DNA of 64,000 bases, from positions 2,890,476-2,954,475 of the forward strand of contig NC_051089.1 in the NCBI RefSeq assembly GCF_901709675.1. The letters are read 5' to 3'. Source of the DNA: Syngnathus acus. Lineage: Eukaryota > Chordata > Actinopteri > Syngnathiformes > Syngnathidae. The position numbers and the translations under genes were made by a program. Shown piece by piece: positions 13,819 to 51,514 of this stretch (its first letter is position 1; the number at the start of each line of letters is the position of its first letter). Below the pieces are notes generated by a model. It ran no database searches and was not told where the DNA came from. It saw only the letters and a program-made list of their open reading frames with translations.

Positions 13819-14142
13819 TCACACACAGAACTTCTCCCCAGTGTGCGTTCTCATGTGTCTCACCAAGCCTGCACCATGACTGAACGCAAAGGTGCAGACA
13901 GAAGAGGAAAAAGGTCTTTCACCAGTGTGCGTTCTTGAATACGTTCCTAAATATCCCTTCTGAATGAATCTTTTCCCGCAAAATGAGCAGGCAAAAGGTT
14001 TCTCTCCAGTGTGCGTTCTTGCATGTCTTGCCAACTGTCGCTTCTCCACAAAGTCTCTCTCGACTGTGACTTTTCGTGTGTGTTATTAAATAGCAGCGCT
14101 TAATAAAACTTAAGGAGCAGACTGAGCAGGTGAAAGGTTTCT
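13819..14142 (-). pseudogene. Out-of-frame remnant of a C2H2 zinc-finger array
   Basis: Directly downstream of the THAP gene stop, finger sequence continues in two other frames. One finger looks intact (FTCSVC with two His in ITHTKSH). A second frame carries TGEKPFACSFCGKRF and TGERPFSSSVC, where a Cys or His is lost. At least two frame changes separate these segments. A minus-strand AATAAA at 13706-13711 lies about 110 nt beyond the last finger, so the transcript probably still includes this remnant as 3'UTR. Sequencing or assembly indels are the alternative explanation. Confidence 0.7.
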
Positions 14143-15641
14143 TCACAGCGTGCGTGTGATTAAATGTCCCTTTAAAGTGAATCTCTCAGAACAAACTGAC
14201 CATGAGAACTGTTTGTTCCCAGTTTGCGATCTCATACGTAGAACCAACTCTGAACGTTCACTGAAACTCAAGTTACAGTCCGAGCCGGCAAAATGTTTCT
14301 CTCCGGCGTGTGCTCTTTTCCTTTTTAAGAAAGACTTCTTGAAAAAACATTGGTCACTCTGACCACATTTCACACGCTTGTCGTACGTGTGACACGTCTC
14401 GTGAAATTCACAGTCTTCAGCCTCTGTATCGGAAGAGTGTGGCGTCACGTCGTCACAATTTGACGGTGGAGCGGGGACGCTGTCTGCTTGTGATCCTCCA
14501 CGATGGTCTCCATCACCTTCTTCTTCGTTATCATCTTCACTCTTCACAATGACAGTCAAAGGAAACGTGGTGATATCAACCTCCTGCTCTTCCTCCTTAA
14601 TGTTAGGAGCCTTTGGCTCCTCTTCCTCCTGAACGTGATGGGACTCTGGCTCCGGCTCCACAAGATGAAAATGTGTTCTGATGTCTGTAGAATGCAAAAA
14701 AAACCAAGAAAGGTCAAGCTTTACTCGGTAATAATTGTGGGTAATTTTAAAGACCAGATGCACAAAATAAATCAAATAATTTTATCTCCAAAAGGGGGCG
14801 CCGTTTGGGAACCACTGCACCACATTAAAGATAGCAGAATTTGATAAAACAGCTTTTTCATTAAATTTTTTGGCATGAACTTCAAGTCACATTGAATCTA
14901 AAATCATTCCCACTACTCAGTATTTATAAAAATATTTTTAAAGTTTCCCAAAAGAAACAATGCAACTGTTTTTAACCTTGTGCTTTTTTGAAACAGGTAT
15001 TTGCTTGCAATGCGTGATGTCTACAACACCTGGTCTCTGTTATGACACCATGAATTTAATTTTTAAGCAAAAGAAATATGCGCTGACATATGCTGAAATA
15101 TACTTCACCTTCGGGATCTTCAGAAGATGAATCTCCACAGCATCTCAGAGTGAAACAATAAGTGTGGTCCTCCAAGATGTTCGAGTGGCTTGCCTTGGTG
15201 GCAAGACCTTCATCGGGGTTGGCGTCGGTGATCCTTTTACGTAGGATTTGTCGATTTTTACACTCTGTGATGTATTTGAAGACATTGGGAACAGCATTGG
15301 GCTTGAGCAATGCTTTTCCATCAGCACGTTTACACTCTCTTTGACTATCGTCGAAATGTTTCTGTAAAACCAGACACAGAACTTTTATTGGCATTACCGG
15401 AAGTAGTTTTCCACAAACGATTTCTCCGATGCCATGTCTATCGTTTTTTATCCATTTCTTCTTCCATCAGCGAGACTAAACTTACGTCACAAAGGTAGGA
15501 GTAGTCATTTGGTTTCCAACCATGCTGGCGACGCACTTTCTCAGCCCATATTTTTCTTCTCTTGGCGTCACGGGGAAACCTATGGAGCTTCACACCTTTG
15601 ACGCTTCGCGTTTGACATCCAACAGCCACGCACTTGGCCAT
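14143..15641 (-). CDS. THAP domain protein with acidic linker and degenerate C2H2 zinc fingers
   Basis: Exons 15486-15641, 15109-15361 and 14143-14684 splice in phase to 951 nt (316 aa). Exon 1 plus the start of exon 2 form a complete C2CH THAP zinc finger: C4 and C9 (CVAVGC), then C51 and H54 (LCDKHF), followed by AVPNVF, the AVPTIF-type box. THAP domains bind DNA and often derive from P-element transposases. The third exon holds an acidic stretch (HVQEEEEPKAP, NIKEEEQEVD) like that of many fish C2H2 proteins, then finger-like repeats in which several Cys and His ligands are missing. The frame stops at 14143-14145 in the linker after a finger. Finger sequence continues downstream in other frames (separate entry), so the present protein is probably a truncated form keeping the THAP domain. 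No orthologue name is assigned. Confidence 0.8.
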
Positions 15642-15723
15642 ACTTCGCTGTCTCAAGTTCCAGAAATTAAGGAAGATTCACGAAGAAAATAATAATAATT
15701 CCACGCCAGGAGGCAGTGAGCTG

Positions 15724-15750
15724 CAAGATGGCGCTCGGGAAATCACGTGA
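15724..15750. promoter_or_regulatory. YY1-like site and palindromic E-box upstream of the THAP gene
   Basis: CAAGATGGCGC at 15724-15734 resembles the YY1 initiator-type site, and TCACGTGA at 15743-15750 is a palindromic E-box. Both lie 80-110 bp upstream of the THAP gene ATG, where a core promoter is expected. Motif match only. Confidence 0.5.
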
Positions 15751-15997
15751 CTAAATACAACCAATCTGCGTGCGGAGCGTCTAAAGCGGAAGTTCTACGG
15801 CAAATCCACATGGACAAACGACGACACACAGTACTACAAAATTATCTAAGCAATTTTGCTTTTTATAGGTTTATGTATTGGATGCGAAGTGATTTTTTAA
15901 AAATGTATCAAATAATAAACCACGTTTGTTTTCAACATTTGGAAAGCAAAGCACAAGCGTAGTATTGTCGGTAAGCGTTATAGTGTGAAAATGTGTA

Positions 15998-16050
15998 CAG
16001 TGGACCCCCACATATTTATATTTGACATTCGTAAACTCACCGATTAACAA
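15998..16050 (+). mobile_element. Possible pogo/Tigger-type terminal fragment
   Basis: CAGTGGACCCCCACATAT followed by a TATATTTGACATTCG-like stretch resembles the terminal repeat of Tigger/pogo-type DNA elements common in fish. Only one end is visible and no target duplication was found. Confidence 0.35.
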
Positions 16051-16585
16051 AGACGTTTTTTAACCTATCTTCAGGTACTGCTCCAGGAATGTTTTCTGAC
16101 AGAATAGTACCCATGGGCCCAATGCCCTACTCACTTAATTGTGATTTTCTGTAATGTAGTAACACAAGTAAAAAAACATTTGCTTTTTTTGTGCAAAAAT
16201 ACTGTCTTCAGTATATTTCTTGTGTTTGAAACGACAAATGATGACTGTCGGCCGCAGAGACCCCAAAAATGCACTGAGCTAATAATACAAGGCAAAATGG
16301 CAGCCACCTAAGATGGAAAATGTGTGCTTGGAATAATACAAGATTCATACTTGATTACAGCCAAAATGATATATTAAAGATAAAGTACTATATACACAAC
16401 AATAGTGACATGTTTTTGATAATTCATAGAGAGCAATATCCTCATCAGCATCTTCTGGTATGTTAGAGAAAATGATTTTCCTTTTTTCTGAGAGGGGGGG
16501 GGGGCAGGATGTGGTTATTATTGCTTTAAGAAACCCTGAGACCAGGAAGTGCGTCAGTTGAATTTGCATAACGGTGACCATTCAT

Positions 16586-23423
<6,838 letters not shown>

Positions 23424-26050
23424 TTCCAGAAAAATAAACGATGTGCGCGAAGCGCCAAGATGGAGAACGATGGAGAAAGAGTGAGCGCCAGTGGAGGTGG
23501 TCCTCAAAGCATGGTAACCTGTCGAGACACATAAAATGACACTAAATTGAAAAAAAAAGACATATTTCCTTGAAATATATCCTCAAAATGATCATCAAAT
23601 TGGACAATCACATTAGTGCTGGATATGTAAGCCATATGCAAATGACAACGAGATTAGCTTTAACCTTTTAAATCTCAATCAAGCACACCACTGTCATCAC
23701 CTACCTCGCCTCACCCTCCCGTCTTCAAATCCTCCTCAGCAGGAGTGTCTCTCCCTTTTAGAAACAACTTTAGGGCTGATCTTGCCCTTTTTTTTTTTCA
23801 TCCCGCCTCTCCCAACACTTCCCTCTCTGCTCTTAATCTCTTCCTGTTTTGTAGTCTAGTGAGGTAATTTATTTCTCACATCCCTGGCTGGATTACAGTC
23901 ACGCTGAAATGAAGATGCCGCAGAGTAGCAGCACCGCCTCACAGCGAACACCAATCATCCATTTTCCATCCAACAGTTGAAGTTTCACAAGAGTGTGCTA
24001 ACGTTTGTTTGCTTGCAGTGCTAATGCTAGTTTAGTTTCAGAACTGGGCTCATACATGTTAAAATTAAATCTAGCTAGCTGGTTTTTAAACTGCACACTT
24101 CCACGTGAAAAGAGATTTTATTTCGAGGTCATATCACCCAGCCCTAAATGATGCTGATGTCGTTTTCTGGCTAAGATTTTCCCACTGATGTCATATGGCG
24201 GCGGTGCAGATGTGTGGCGTGTTCACATCACTTTTAAATTACACGCTTGTCTTTTTGAGCCCAATTGTAAGTCCAAACTTGACCACACGAGAGAAAATAT
24301 GTGTCACGAGAAACATGTCATGTAATTAGCATCATATAATATAATAATGTATTATAAAACAATGATCCTTTGAAAAAAATATAACCAAAGCCACACTGTA
24401 ATGTATTTGAGGTATGTCCAAATATTTCAATACAAAGTTTGTGATTTTATTATCAATCCAAATTCGATGACAACGATGACAATATCCACCATTATTTAAC
24501 CGAGAACATCATGAAAGGTGCTAAGAAATGAGAATGATGGCTATTATTATTGTAAGAGTCTTCATTATGATCATAGCAATGAATGCACTGTAATACGAGC
24601 ATCATTGGGTGTCCTAAATAAAGTGCTATTAGATGTCATGTATTATTAATAGTATTAATAAAATAATAAGACAAGTTGGCATCATTAACAAAGCCAAAAA
24701 TCTGCTAGACTATAAACTGTCACACTCTACTGCTCCCTAGTTCAAACATTTACATGCGATGGTTTGGGGAAACAACCACAAGAGCTCATTAATCATAAAC
24801 CACGCAATTAAATAAAAGCAACAAGGACTATTTGCATCTGCACAGATTTAAAACAAACAAAAAAAGCATTTAGTTCATATATATTTATAGACTTTCTTTT
24901 CACTGTACAAAAGTCTCCAACATCAATACAGTATTAGACTAATAGGACATTAGTGTGTCAAATTGAGAAGAGAGTACACAAGTATGCGGTAAATACGTTC
25001 TTGTGATCGCATTGGTGATTGGCCCCCAAAATCCTGATCGTGTAAACAAAAGCTTTAGTTTCGTAATAGGGGAGAGAATTACTGATGGAGAGGTCAACAG
25101 TGCCACAATGAAACAGCACAACATGTAAACGTTTGTGCTATGAAACTGAAACAGTTCAATAAGGACATTTATTTCAAACTAGTTTAAAAGAATGTACACA
25201 CTGTATACACTTGCATAATTAGGCACAGTACATGAGTATATACAAGTGGAAATTGTTACTATTCCTGTATGTCTGCATTTTATATGTATGACAGCATGCA
25301 ATTGAGTTTGCACGGAAGCAGGACGTTTAATTAATTTTAATAGTAAAAGGTTGTGTTTTACAGTCACGGGATCAAATTGATAATGCAAGTTTGTATTTAT
25401 TTGATTTCATACTTATTTGAAATAAATGTTCAGTCAATCGACAAATAAAACACATTATTATAATTATTTTTAATATTATTATTATTATTATTAAGAATTG
25501 TAAAACACGGTCTGCGCTCTTGATGTTCCCAACATCCCATTCCAAGTTCGCATGACTTTTTAAGGCAAAAACATCATGAGGAAGCGAGCATCCTTCATTC
25601 CTCGAAGCTAACGCGGCTAGCCGGCTAACGTCACCGCTGGTTCACACTCAAAAGTTGCTTCAATGCTGCCCAAAGTGTCCAGAACAACATGTTCTCGCTC
25701 CGCGGTGTGATTTAAAGTCCAAAGTGAAATACCAAAACATTTTTTCAACTTTCCAAACAGCGAGTTCGAGACGTCAACAGTCGAGTTGCAAACGCTTGTT
25801 TTTATCGCTATATAAGAACGACAGACTCACGAGTCATAAGCATCAAAGCCGACTGGAGTTCACTCACCGTCGCCTACTTTCGATGAAGACGAAGGAGAAG
25901 ATGAAGGGGAGAAGGAGAAGATGAAAAAGGACGGAATAGAAGAGGGAGTCAGTGGGCGGGAGGAGATGACTCGACCGCTCACACGCTCACATCCTCCCCG
26001 CCCGAGGAAGCTCATGCTCGGACTGCAAGCCGCGCCCACCCCGCTGTCGT
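23424..26050 (-). other. mef2a: mef2a leader exons and probable promoter region
   Basis: The start exon extends to an acceptor at 23519-23520, so its 5'UTR part is 23424-23518. It contains a minimal upstream ORF (ATG, one codon, stop). A donor at about 25868 ends a leader exon that reaches toward 25950-26050, a GC-richer zone that is the likely promoter. Another donor-like GAGGTAGGTGA lies near 23702. The 23.7-25.6 kb stretch between them is A/T-rich and I see no coding exon or RNA gene in it. Confidence 0.45.
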
Positions 26051-26753
26051 CTCCTTGACTACGCGACAGTGCGACGTACTTTTTCCACCTTGAGAAGTAC
26101 TCGTCGTTACTCGCCGAGTACTACAGTACTTCTTTAAAAAGTTTGTTTCTCTTATAAGAGTAAAGACACGCCATGACATAAAGTTACTGAAATATAAAAG
26201 TAACTTTCTGTTCTACATCTCCAGTGTGTCAATTGCTGTGGATACTTAATGACAACTAATGTCTTGTGGTACTGGTTTCACTTAAATTTCCCCTTGAGTG
26301 ATTCTAATACAACAAAAATAAAACTAAATAAAAATATTTATTTTTATTTATAAATATATTTTTTATTTATATTGCGTTATGATTTTTCCCCAAAACATGA
26401 CGTCATTCTCATTCAAATCAAGTGCAGTGTTTTCAGTGGCTGCTGGGTTGTCAGCCAGGCAAAGACCACTGGCGCCGCCGTGTGGCCAAGAATGAGCAGC
26501 AGTATAAAAACAGTACGTAAACAGAAAACAGTGAAGGAATTGAAAAATAAAACAGTGTATATCTAATTTGCAATTCGCTTGAAAAAGTCATTACAATTCA
26601 AACGTGAATCAATAAATAATAATATTTAAATACACATGATTTCTCTTTCCCTGTAAAAAAACAGTAAAACATGAATTTCCTCAGTGCTCACTACTGTGGG
26701 TACATGTGCAAAATCCAGTACAAGAATAAAAACATAATGGGTGTACATCAATG

Positions 26754-34572
<7,819 letters not shown>

Positions 34573-35147
34573 CTTGTCCTGTCGTCAGAGTAGTTATCAG
34601 ATGGGGTTGATTCACTTTGTCGAAAGTCAAATGTTATGAGTCATAAGATAATTTGACTTATTTCCACCTCTTCCGCAGTTGCTTGGGGATGTTTGCATCA
34701 TTCAGCTACAAGTAAGTGTGCTTAGTCAATATAACCAACTGATCGCTCACAAATTTAACTAAGAGCAAGTCGCTCCGGTTTCTCGCCCACTTTTGACACA
34801 CACTTGAGAGAGTTGTACAGATACGGCACTTAAAAATATTGTTTGCCAGCTAAATAAAAAATGAATTATGTTTTGGTACTTTGTGAAACGCTATTCCGGA
34901 GTGATGCATGAGCTCATTCATTTCAATATGAAATATGTAACGTCATGAGAATTCCCAGTGGGCTATTTTACTTCATTCAATTCTTATAAATTTCATTCGA
35001 AATTAGTAAATAAAGTGCCTTAATATACATAGCAATAATTGCGTATGTTACTAAGGATGTCGGGAAAAATCACAAGAATCTAATACCAAAAGGAGGAGTG
35101 AGATTTAGGGTTGCTATCCTAAGATCGTACGGCGCCGAGTGTCATTG

Positions 35148-35536
35148 GCCGGGAAGTCATCCATCCATCCATTTTCCGAACCGCTTAGTCCCCACGGGGG
35201 TCGCGGGCGTGCTGGAGCCTATCCCAGCCGTCATCGGGCAGTAGGCGGGGGACACCCTGAACCGGTTGCCAGCCAATCGCAGGGAATACAGAGACAAACA
35301 ACCATTTGCACTCGCACTCACACCTAGGGACAATTTGGAGTCTTCAATCGGCCTACCAAGCATGTTTTTGGGATGTGGGAGGAAACCGGAGTGCCCGGAG
35401 AAAACCCACGCGGGCCCAGGGAGAACATGCAAACTCCGCACAGTGAGGGCCGGAGGTGGAATTGAACCCGCACCCTCCTAACTGTGAGGCGGACGTGCTA
35501 CCCAGTGCGCCACCGAGCCGCCTGCCGGGAAGTCAT
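35148..35536 (-). mobile_element. tRNA-derived SINE with 13-bp target duplication
   Basis: Read on the minus strand, the element starts GGCTCGGTGGCGCACTGGGT (A-box-like) and has GGTTCAATTCC, a good RNA polymerase III B box. It ends in AAAATGGATGGATGGATG. A perfect 13-bp direct repeat, GCCGGGAAGTCAT, flanks it at 35148-35160 and 35524-35536. The body is 35161-35523. This belongs to a very common fish repeat group and looks fairly intact. Confidence 0.85.
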
Positions 35537-35595
35537 GTCAACCTAATTTATGCGAATGCAAATACACGTTTTAAATTAGCCGTAGGCTGTTTTCT

Positions 35596-35770
35596 TTGTC
35601 AAAGTCAAAGTCAAAGTCAGCTTTATTGTCAATCCCTTCATATGTCAAGACACACAAAGAAACCGAAATTCCGTTTCCTCCATCCCACGGTGACGAGACA
35701 TACAAGTAGGCGACACAAAACAAAAACAAGAAGGCACAAACCATAAATAATAAATAAAAAATAAAATAAA
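35596..35770 (-). mobile_element. 3' end of a LINE with (TTTGAC)n tail
   Basis: On the minus strand the sequence runs into AATAAAGCTGACTTTGACTT, an end of the kind seen on L2/CR1-group LINEs that finish in short tandem repeats. Only the 3' part is present. Confidence 0.5.
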
Positions 35771-35917
35771 TATGGTGACGTTCTTTATGGGAGGTTGGTT
35801 AGCGTCAGTCAGCTAAGGAGGTGGAGGAAGTGGTGTGATGTGGTTTCAAACGAGTGCAAACATGACGTGTTGCGTTAGCCGTAGCCTATATTTGTTGACT
35901 TAACGGTGTTTAGTCAT

Positions 35918-36225
35918 TCATCCTTCTCATCTGCTTATCCTCACGGGGGTCACGGAGGTCTTGGAGCCTATCCCAGGAGTCCCTGGGAGGACAACAGCCA
36001 ATCCGAGGTCACACACGAACAAACACTCAGGGTCACATTAACAGCAATTTGGAGTGGACAATCGACCTCCCGTGGATGTTTTTAGAATATGGGAGGAAAC
36101 ACGAGTACACGGAAGGAAACCCATGCAGGCACGAGGACAACATGCAAACTCCACATGGGCTGGAATCAAACCCTGTACCCCTGAACTGTGAGGCGACGTG
36201 CGAACCAGTGTGCCACCGTGTTTGA
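35918..36225 (-). mobile_element. Older, diverged copy of the same SINE
   Basis: It shares the order of blocks with the 35148-35536 copy (TATCCTCACGGGGGTC, GGAGCCTATCCCAG, ATGGGAGGAAAC, ACATGCAAACTCCAC, CTGAACTGTGAGGCG) but with many changes. The tail is eroded and no clean target duplication is visible. Confidence 0.7.
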
Positions 36226-37789
36226 TTAATTTTAATAAAAATAATTGACAACTTGACTAATTCATCTGCCCTGATATATACACACGCACACACATATACA
36301 TATACACACAGTCAAGTAGGACATGAAGAAATAAAAATAGGTTTTTATGAGTTATTAAATCATACATTATTGTTATTTTGTTTGTGAGTGATAGTTACAT
36401 CACTATGGAGTTACCTTTACATGTTGTGATAAGCAAAGTTCTCAAGCTATGAAATCATAGATGAACAAAATGGTCTTATTATGGAATGGTATAAATAAAT
36501 AAATTAATGTCAGAGTAGTACGTAAAAAATAGTTACCTGCAGGTGCGTGAAGGACGAGGAGGAAGACAGCGCGTAGCCCGATCCGACTTATTCCAAAGAC
36601 TGAAGCAGCATTTTTTCCCCCATCTGCATTGGTTGCACAAGAAGCTTCAAAGGTTACAATGAGTAGACGTGAGCACGTGTAGCACATTTACGAGGAGCCA
36701 AGGCCACGCGCCCGCGCACGCGCAGAACCAACACATTCTGTTGGAAAAGCTTCACACAAAACATTTGAATATAAGGAAACTAATTCAAACATGACCAAGG
36801 GATATTTTCTGCTTGTGGTGGTTTTTTTCTTGTACATTCAGTTCTTCAAATAAAAAGACAACTTCCTCATATAATCTGATGATTTTGTCATCCCGAAAAA
36901 ACACAAACGTTATTAGATCTTTGACAAATGTTAACTTTTTTCTTTTAACATGACATTTTTTCTCAAATGTATGATTTTTATCTTTGGGGAAAAAATTGCT
37001 TATTTCATCCTTGAAAAAAAAAAAACAATTCTCTTAATATTCAGATGTTACTGCAAAAAAATACACATGATTTCTGTCAATACATTTGTTTAAATTCTAA
37101 AGTGCTGATAATATTTTTTTTATTACTTGAATTCAATGTTATAAAGCTGAGGCGACAACAGAGGATGCCATGCTGTCACTCTTATTGGTCAAATTTATTT
37201 TGCCAAAAATAGGCAAATATGTATTTGGGGAAAAAATAAGAAAACTATTGTAATGACGTTGCACTTTTTACTGCCAATGCTGTACAAAGTTATTTCATTG
37301 TGCTGAGGCATGCACATAGCACAGATAACTTAACTGCTATAACGTTAGGAGAGGAGCGGCTTTTATTGGGAACATAATTGTAAACGATACCGTGGATCAT
37401 TCACCGGCTACTCAAAGATGTTCTGTTGTGTATCGTTAGATGAGACCTTTTAGCAGTTATCTGACTTGAGCTAGGATGTTTTTAAGTCACCGTGACCTTT
37501 TCCCTAGATCTGAATCTCCCTATGAATCTGAACAGACCACAAGACACATTGTCACATGAGCTTGGCAGGAAAAGAGTAGGAACCATGTCGGATGGAGTAG
37601 AACTTCTTCATCGGGCCGAAAAAGTCTCAACGTCCATGACTCGATCTTCCTGGCATCCATTAAATAGTCCAAGTGAGAATATGCTTAGCATACAAGCAAT
37701 AAAGATAAAAAGTCAGGTGAGAGGTTCCCTCAGAATTTGTCAGTATCATGCATAAAAAAATAGAAACGATGCCTGTGTCATGGCCTCTT

Positions 37790-49994
<12,205 letters not shown>

Positions 49995-50189
49995 GGCGGA
50001 CGATGTGTGTCAATAAAGTTCTTGTAAAACTAAGAGCAAAGCTGTAACGGCTGGCGGACATTCCTTTGTTAAAATATAAGAACGCTTTAGTTATAACTTA
50101 TTTAACCACTGCTTTTTTTGTGGACAAACTAATGCTAATCTTACAGGCTGCTACTTGTGGCTTCCTGGTATCTAGACGCTTCTATGCTA

Positions 50190-50280
50190 AACCACACCTC
50201 GCTTCATCCGCTGTTCCGATTGGCTCGCTTTTTCTTCTCCGTCCAATCGGTGGCATTTTTGATTTTGCTTAGCAACCACT
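50190..50280. promoter_or_regulatory. cep89: cep89 upstream region: two CCAAT boxes and an RFX X-box-like site
   Basis: ATTGG within CCGATTGGCTCG (about 50217-50223) and CCAAT at about 50243 form an inverted CCAAT pair. TTGCTTAGCAAC at 50265-50276 reads GTTGCTAAGCAA on the minus strand, close to the RFX X-box (GTTGC-N-GCAAC class) that controls many ciliary genes. The sites lie 200-285 bp upstream of the cep89 ATG. Sequence match only. From 50281 to 51514 I see no gene, only A/T-rich intergenic sequence. Confidence 0.5.
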
Positions 50281-51514
50281 TGCTTCTTCACTTATTTTTT
50301 GCCTGTAGAGGGCAATAAGGTTCCATGAACGGCACTCGCAAATACATAAAACATTGTTTTTCATTGAGTTCATGCGGTGTTTGTCTTTGGCACACAGTGA
50401 ACGAATGAAGAAAAGAATGACTAGGCATACAGTAAAAGGATTTAGCTGTCATGCGAGTTGAAAGTGAACTTGTTGGGTAATCAAAGTCTTTTCAGTCATT
50501 CCCAACCTGCTTGGAAATGCAGAAAAATATTCTAAAAATATAACCAGAAATAGAATAATAATACATGATTTTGTACCCTTTGTTTTATTAAGATAAGATT
50601 CAACACATGACACTAAGAATTTCCAGCGAAGCATTTACATACGCCACAGGAGAAGGTAATAATACATAAGAGCCCCTGAATTAAATCATTTAGCAACACA
50701 ATGCTTTTTTAGTTTGGGTGTACAGTATATGCAAAAACATCAGGACAATACACTTAATCATCATGATGAGTACAACAACATGGCACTAAGTATGTGTTTT
50801 TGTTTGTGACAATGTACAAGCATACACACAAGAAAAGGCACTAAAATACATTCCTTCAACGTGTAAAAATGTTTTCCATTCACAAATGACAGAACCCAAC
50901 AGAAAGAAAGTTTTATATAAATAATAAATTTGATTATCAAACATGTATAACAATCTACTTTGTAGACAAAAGCGATCAGTCCAACACTGCAAAAGTGTCA
51001 GCAAAAATGGCCGCAGTCTTTCTGTGGAATGTTCGATTAAAGGTGATGTGGTCAGTTTGCTCTTACGTTCGTTCACATTACATGATGTTGTATTATTTAT
51101 GTGGTCAAGCTATGCAAGCATTTCTCTGATTACTCAAATGAATACAACTTAAATATTTGAAATATTTTTTAAATGTGTCTCGGTCGTTTGTTATTGACTG
51201 ACGACGAAAAGAAAGGTTATTGCGATCGTCTGGAATATTTTGGGATTTGTTTTGATGGAAAGCAAGATTTTTGATGTCCGAGATATTTCCCAAACACAAC
51301 AGGACTACTTGTTTATCTTCTGACGCTCACCTTAAATGACTGGCTGGTTCAGGCACTTAATTCAAGATCCCTTTAAAGGCTGTATCACATAAAAATTAAA
51401 AAAAACAACAACGGGTTATAGCAGCTTAAAACATTTCATTTTATATGACAATTTCTTCAATCATCGGTTTTAACTTGAGTGTGTGTACACTATAAATATC
51501 GATTGCCTGTGTAC

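Larger units (their letters stand above)
34581..36700 (-). other. abcc12: abcc12 first intron and probable leader exon
   Basis: The start exon runs to an acceptor just upstream of the ATG (about 34580). A good donor at 36536-36535 ends an exon covering 36537 to about 36700, which is the best candidate for the untranslated first exon. The intron between them is filled by a SINE, a LINE tail and a second SINE (separate entries). From 36700 to 37789 there is A/T-rich intergenic sequence with no gene that I can support. Confidence 0.45.

Noticed and set aside
36442-36687. 81-codon frame upstream of abcc12 as an N-terminal extension
   Set aside because: If this exon is spliced to the abcc12 start exon the frames do not agree, so it is treated as untranslated leader.
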